Of a DNA stretch of 64,000 nucleotides, positions 59,237-64,000 are shown piece by piece. The translations under genes and the position numbers were made by a program. The stretch comes from Proales similis. Lineage: Eukaryota; Rotifera; Eurotatoria; Ploima; Proalidae. The notes under the pieces were generated by a model. It was not told the origin of the DNA. It saw nothing but the letters and a program-made list of their open reading frames with translations, and ran no database searches. Location: the NCBI GenBank assembly GCA_019059635.1, contig JAGVRJ010000005.1:1612001-1676000 (forward strand), written 5' to 3'. How positions within the stretch are numbered: position 1 is the first letter of the stretch; each line of letters opens with the position of its first letter.

Positions 59237-60733
59237 CGTATGAGCTCCATTTTGATCTTTATGGCCACTTAAAGTGTTCTGGAATAAACAATTAACGGCC
59301 ACTGCTCCAATTATTTGGCTTCAACGAACCATTTTCCGATCGGTCAAACGAACTCAAATCAAACGTTTGCTCAAGCGCTCGCTTTTCTTTCTCTTTCGCT
59401 CGTCTTTTATTTTTTATTGTTTGCTCATACCATTCCTAGTTGATTTCCACTCGATCGATTAGCGAAGAAAAAAAAAAGCAAGAACGTAGAACTCGACTTG
59501 AGTCTATTGGTCGTGCGATTAGATCTTGTTGGCTGAATACGAAACGCATTGTGTGCGTGTGTGTGTGTGAGAGAGAGCAAGAGAAAGAGTGAGTGAACGA
59601 AATGAAGGGGAGATGGAAGAGAGTAAAAGGCAAAATCAGAAAGTGTGGAACGACGGGCGAAATCTCGATCGAATAAACGCGTGTGGTGGCGGCGGCGGCG
59701 GCGGTATTACGCTAGAGGTGAGAATGATGCAATTTAAAAAATGGCTCATCGCGGCTGCTGCCTCAGATAAACCGGCTTCAATTGGCCGCTTCGGTTGGAG
59801 AAACTTGGCTTCATAATAGCACAAGATGAGAGATACGAGTGGAGTCTTGACTCAAGAGGTGGAGCAGCGTACAGCGATGTGTTATGCTTGTTGAGAGTCA
59901 TGTGAGCTTATTCAAGTCGCTTTCAATTTAAGCCGAGTGTCGGCATATTTTTCTGTTCAAGGTGGTTGTATTGAGAGCCGTTGTTGAGTGCTATTTTCAA
60001 AATTTCTCTTCATCTCCTTCATGTCGATTGAAGATTAAAAGCTGGTTGAATAGATAAGTAAAAATTGGTTCGCAGAGAGAGAGAGAGAGAGAGGCTAGAG
60101 AAAGGCAAGACAAGCAATCGGTCGACTAAAGCCAAATCGCATTGTTGGTAAGAGTGTTCGGGTTAGATTTATTTCTTCTCTCTAGCTTAGCGACTGTCGA
60201 AAGCATTGGCGCCGCTCGGTGGCCTCAGAGCTTAGTCACTCTCTGACGTGTGCGCGTTCTAGTGTGTGCATGACAGAGTGGATACTTGGAGATAACTTGG
60301 AGATTGCGAGTGTGGCCACGCATGACCCCAGCCATTTTGCCTGGAATGGTCGTCTTAATTATGCCCGATTATTCTTAATCGCCAAATTGATTAAGCACAC
60401 ATAACTTGGCTCGGCCGGTCGCCGCCTGCCGATTCCGCCCGAACTAGACCCCTGGCCGGGCTGGTATATTAATTAACGCTCTAGATTATGCGCTTGATTA
60501 TGATTAACAGACATTTCAAACTTCCAACTTATTAAGCTCTCGTTGGTCATCTGCATATTCTGAATTCGATTGTATCGTGATCAATTGTGTTTTAGTTTTT
60601 AATACTTGGTTTCATATGTTTTGAAGCTAGCCAGCGAGAGGAGAGGCCAATAGAAAGAGCGTCTAAGAAGAGAGGGGAAGCAAGCGTATAAGCGAGCCCA
60701 AGCTAATTGAAGAGCGGCAGTGAACTGAGCTAG
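59237..60733. other. Intergenic region between IFT52 and RAB8
   Basis: About 1.5 kb. AATAAA at about 59283 probably ends IFT52. Simple repeats include a GT/GA run (about 59552-59575), a GGC run (about 59686-59703) and a GA run (60074-60093). A plus-strand frame across the GGC run is low-complexity and not accepted. The remainder is likely the RAB8 promoter and 5'UTR. Confidence 0.45.
60074..60093. repeat. (GA)n microsatellite upstream of RAB8
   Basis: GA dinucleotide run of about ten units, roughly 650 bases before the RAB8 start. Confidence 0.9.
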
Positions 60734-61451
60734 ATGGCCAAGGCGTACGACTACTTGTTTAAGCTTTTACTCATCGGCGATTCGGGCGTGGGCAAGACTT
60801 GCGTGCTGTTTCGATTCTCCGAGGATCAGTATAATGCCACGTTTATATCCACGATCGGCATCGACTTCAAAATCCGCACCATTGAGCTGGACGGCAAGAA
60901 GATAAAGCTGCAGATATGGGACACGGCCGGCCAAGAGCGTTTCAGAACCATCACGACCGCCTACTACCGGGGCGCAATGGGCATTCTGCTCGTCTATGAC
61001 ATAACCAGCGAGAAATCGTTCGACAGTATTCGCAACTGGATCCGCAACATAGAAGAGCACGCCTCGTCTGACGTGGAGCGCATGCTCATTGGAAACAAGT
61101 GCGACATGAACGACAAGCGTCAAGTGAGCAAGGAGCGCGGTGAAAAGTTGGCCATCGAGTACGGAATGAAGTTTATGGAGACGAGCGCCAAACTAAACGA
61201 GAATATCGAGAACGCCTTTTTCACACTCGCGCGAGACATCAAGGTCAAAACCGAGAAGCGCCTGGTAAGTGTTCGCGTTCCTCTCCATCGTCAGCTTCTC
61301 ATTTCAATTTCTCCTCCTTTCTCACAATTTTCAGAATCAGAGTCGACCTCCCACAGGCACGAACGCGAGCGGACAAACGAACAAACTAAAGTCAATCGGT
61401 TCGGGCAATTCTCTTAAAACGAGCTTCTTCTCCAAGTGCGTACTTCTCTAA
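60734..61451 (+). CDS. RAB8: RAB8 small GTPase
   Basis: Two exons, 60734-61264 and 61335-61451, give 215 residues. Rab8 directs exocytic vesicles to the plasma membrane and to the base of the cilium. All nucleotide-binding motifs are intact: GDSGVGKT (P-loop), [10 protein letters not shown] (effector region), DTAGQE, NKCD and ETSAK. The sequence [20 protein letters not shown] and the switch regions match Rab8 rather than Rab10 or Rab13, and the C terminus KCVLL is a geranylgeranylation CaaX box like that of Rab8. The hypervariable tail is short and Ser/Asn-rich. A polyadenylation signal is at 61789-61794. Confidence 0.95.
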
Positions 61452-62007
61452 AGTCGAGCCAAACAAATCCCAGACGGCGAAGCGCTCAATCCAAACGAAG
61501 CAAATTTATTTTGTCTGAAGCTGCAATATGAACAAAATCCTTCGAACGCCTACCGCGCCGCCACCGCATTTCTATCTCTTTTATTCTTTCTTTCACTTTT
61601 GGTACGCTGATCGTTTTCCTTACTGAACAGGCAAATAAAGGCGATTTCACTTCAACTCACTTAGTAGACACTTGAACAACGCTCTCACCGAACAAGAGCA
61701 CCAACTAAGCAGCCTACCAGACCTTCAAACTCGGCTTTTTTTTGCTTTTAACTTTCTATTTATGATTGAGAATCAAATCGTATTTTTAAATAAACTTCAA
61801 GCGTTCAGACTTAAACCTTAACGAAAAGCAATTCTCTCATCAAGCGTTTCAAATCAAGGCTGCTCAATCAATCAATCAAGCAGGCCGTGTTGGGACAAGT
61901 GAAAGAATTTCAACTTAACAACTTAGCGATGCTTTACTTTTCAAATAATTTAAAGTCGCTTCAGTTCTGCTATTGTACATAGACAACGTGAGAAGGATTG
62001 AATGAGA
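61452..62007. other. Convergent 3' regions of RAB8 and SART1
   Basis: About 556 bases of RAB8 3'UTR (AATAAA at 61789-61794) and the 3' end of SART1. No coding frame or structured RNA is recognised. Confidence 0.45.
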
Positions 62008-64000
62008 CTATCGCTTGTGGAGTATGACTTGGTCGTTTTTGCCTTTCGGAGCGCTCAGAACCACAAACGGTTGTTGAAGCTTTTTCTGCTTTTCTTGAAG
62101 CAACGCCACGGTGTTGAGCGGCGTGTCGGCCGAGCTCATTTTGTTCATCGCTTCGAGCTCCATGATTTTCTTGTTGCGCTTCTCTGTCTTCAATTTTCCC
62201 GATCCTTTTCCATGAAACTTGTGCGACAAATATCTGAACGCCTCCTTCTCGTTCATACTGCGGCCCTTTTCGTCGTAGTAGTCAAGTTTCACGTCCGGCT
62301 TGTAGTCACTCTTCTCGGCGAACTCCTGCACAGGTCCAGTGTACTTGTCCCTGCCTCTTTTAAACTTCTCATCTATGTCGTAGTGGCTTCTTTCCTCAAC
62401 GATCGTGTCCTTGGCCTGAATTACTTGCTTTGTAGAGGCGCGAGGCAGCTGCTTTTCTTTCTCATGCGCCAAATAGCCTTTGTTTACCGCCAGGCGCAAC
62501 GCTGCTGCCAAGCCTCGGTCCACGATCGGCTCTTCGTCTAAGACGCCCGAGTGCAGATCGCCATCCGACTGACTTGTGCTCGGCTTCATGTCTTCATCGT
62601 CCTCATCGTTGCCGCCTTTTTTCAGCTCTTCAGCTGCTTCCTTGAGCAGTTCGTCTTCGTCTTCTTCGTCGCCGATTTCCATGTTTTCAGTGTCTCGCTT
62701 GTGCATCAGCTCCCGCTCGTCTTCTTCGTCACTGCCGTAGCGAGGCGCGCCGATGTTCTTGCAAAACTCCGACAAAGAGTCTAGAGTGAGCATGTCGCTT
62801 TCCTCTTTAATTGCTTCCATTTGGTTAAAGTCAATTTGGTTGGTCGCCTCGGCGGGCATCTCGCTGTCTTCTGGCTCGCGCTTTATCAACTCATCAGCAG
62901 TTTTGAGCGAGTTGACTGCCCGCTGTCTGGTTTTGTTCAATATTGTGTGAAGTTCGTTGATTGCTTCGTTTTCTTCTTCCAGAATTTTCTTCAGCTCCTC
63001 GTTTTCTTTCTGGTCGCGAATTCGATCCAAATCAATTTCATCGTCCTCGTCTTCGTCCTCTTCTTCTCCTTCATTCTCGTCATCATCGTCGCCTTGATCG
63101 ATTCCAAAGTCAATGTCCTTGAGCGAAACAGGTCCACCGTCTACTTTCTTTTCGATCACAGGCTTCTTGTCACGACGCGTGGCCGACACCACATTGGCTT
63201 TGACAACGTCCTCTTCCTCGGCGGGCAGGAGATCGTCGGCTTTCAACGTTTTTTTGCTCTTGCGGATAGTCCGCTTGACTTTTCGCGGCTTCTTGAACTT
63301 TTCCATCTCCTGGACGGTAAAATAATCAGAGGCCGGCTTGAGCTCTTCCATGTCGGCCAGACTTATCGCCCGGGCCTTGTGCTCCTCTTCAAGTTGTCTG
63401 ATGAACTTTTGATCGCTCGTGTCGTATGTGCCACCGGCGCCGAGCTTGAAATATTTCTTCTTCTCGCCCTCGAGCTCTTCGTTGTACTTGGAAAGAATCG
63501 ACTTTTGATTGAACGAGCCGTCCTCGTCGAACTCGTCGTACGGATTGTAGTCGCTTTTCTTTTTCTTGTTCTCGACATTCTTCATTGCCCGTTCGGTGTC
63601 GACCAAGTTCACATTTACGAGCACGTCGGCCTCTTCGTCATTGTCGATTTCTAGCTGGCCACTTTGGCTCTTGAGTATCTCGCGGTCTTTGAGTGTCAGA
63701 ATTATCTCCTCGCCTTCCTTGAGCATGGCCTCGTCGTGTTCAACGCGCAGACCTTTCAAATAATCGGAAGTGTACGATTTGGTGCTGGATGCCACTTCGT
63801 CAAACTGCCGATCCATTTCCTCGAGCATTTTGGCCTTCTTGCGCGCCTCCTCTTTCTGCTTGAGCTTTTTTATCCATTCGCTCGCGTCCTCGTCTTTTTC
63901 GTCTTGATCCGCAATGCCTTTGGCCGCGTTCAGCTTCTCAAACAACCTTCGTTTTTCTCGCTGCTCTTCTAGCTTCTCTTTGAACGACTTTTGCTCTTTG
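62008..64000 (-). CDS. SART1: SART1 (Snu66) U4/U6.U5 tri-snRNP protein, partial (5' end beyond window)
   Basis: Component of the spliceosomal tri-snRNP needed for its joining to the pre-spliceosome. An open frame runs from the right edge to a stop at 62008-62010, about 660 codons, with no intron in the visible part. Family runs in order: ASEWIKKLKQKEEARKKAKM, EEADVLVNVNLVDTERAMKN, DYNPYDEFDEDGSFNQKSIL, SKYNEELEGEKKKYFKLGAG, LKADDLLP, and at the C terminus EAFRYLSHKFHGKGSGKLKT followed by KIMELEAMNKMSSADTPLNT. The middle is strongly acidic (Glu/Asp runs near 63060). The N-terminal segment, including any start codon, lies beyond 64000. Confidence 0.95.
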   Translation of the reverse strand, partial: KEQKSFKEKLEEQREKRRLFEKLNAAKGIADQDEKDEDASEWIKKLKQKEEARKKAKMLEEMDRQFDEVASSTKSYTSDYLKGLRVEHDEAMLKEGEEIILTLKDREILKSQSGQLEIDNDEEADVLVNVNLVDTERAMKNVENKKKKSDYNPYDEFDEDGSFNQKSILSKYNEELEGEKKKYFKLGAGGTYDTSDQKFIRQLEEEHKARAISLADMEELKPASDYFTVQEMEKFKKPRKVKRTIRKSKKTLKADDLLPAEEEDVVKANVVSATRRDKKPVIEKKVDGGPVSLKDIDFGIDQGDDDDENEGEEEDEDEDDEIDLDRIRDQKENEELKKILEEENEAINELHTILNKTRQRAVNSLKTADELIKREPEDSEMPAEATNQIDFNQMEAIKEESDMLTLDSLSEFCKNIGAPRYGSDEEDERELMHKRDTENMEIGDEEDEDELLKEAAEELKKGGNDEDDEDMKPSTSQSDGDLHSGVLDEEPIVDRGLAAALRLAVNKGYLAHEKEKQLPRASTKQVIQAKDTIVEERSHYDIDEKFKRGRDKYTGPVQEFAEKSDYKPDVKLDYYDEKGRSMNEKEAFRYLSHKFHGKGSGKLKTEKRNKKIMELEAMNKMSSADTPLNTVALLQEKQKKLQQPFVVLSAPKGKNDQVILHKR

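Noticed and set aside
59589-59816. Open frame spanning a GGC repeat (poly-Gly)
   Set aside because: It is built mostly from a simple repeat and charged low-complexity sequence, without homology that I can recognise.
62002-63654. Long hydrophobic plus-strand frames opposite SART1
   Set aside because: They are antisense shadows of the acidic and lysine-rich SART1 frame, which has clear homology.

Overview
The window is nuclear DNA of an animal with a compact genome. Almost every gene has a clear metazoan orthologue, introns are mostly 50-90 bases with GT-AG ends, and neighbouring genes lie a few hundred bases apart on both strands. Several genes belong to cilium or centriole biology (RGS22, CEP70, IFT52, RAB8). 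Because RGS22-like and CEP70-like genes are missing from the common insect and nematode models, I lean towards a small-bodied invertebrate outside those groups, but the sequence does not let me name the phylum.

Layout. 1-7 kb: an RGS22-like gene (minus, cut by the left edge) is divergent from ST7 (plus). 7-12 kb: ERMARD and CEP70 (plus). 12-24 kb: DHFR (minus) is divergent from a plus-strand run MED16, AASDH/ACSF4 and RPB2. 24-33 kb: the giant ubiquitin ligase HECTD1 (plus). 33-41 kb, minus strand: TRAPPC9, an ABRA/Costars protein and a HEXIM-like protein. 42-51 kb, plus strand: a SAM-domain C19orf47-like gene, a divergent ionotropic glutamate receptor, MMS19 and a PWWP+IBD (LEDGF/HRP2) protein. 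51-57 kb, minus strand: histidine decarboxylase, LRRC57 and an F-box/LRR protein. 57-64 kb: IFT52 and RAB8 (plus), then SART1 (minus, cut by the right edge).

The genes do not form one pathway; they are conserved housekeeping, trafficking, transcription and signalling genes. I saw no transposon, CRISPR array, tRNA or rRNA. The most notable signals are regulatory or structural: X-box-like (RFX) sites about 85-105 bases upstream of two ciliary genes; a repeated junction between same-strand genes (AATAAA, then 33-41 bases, then a 3' splice acceptor without a clear upstream exon) that resembles spliced-leader trans-splicing of polycistronic RNA; a glutamate receptor with altered pore and ligand-contact positions; and a HEXIM-like protein without the usual coiled coil. 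Exon joins were made by eye from splice signals and reading frame and have not been checked against transcripts.
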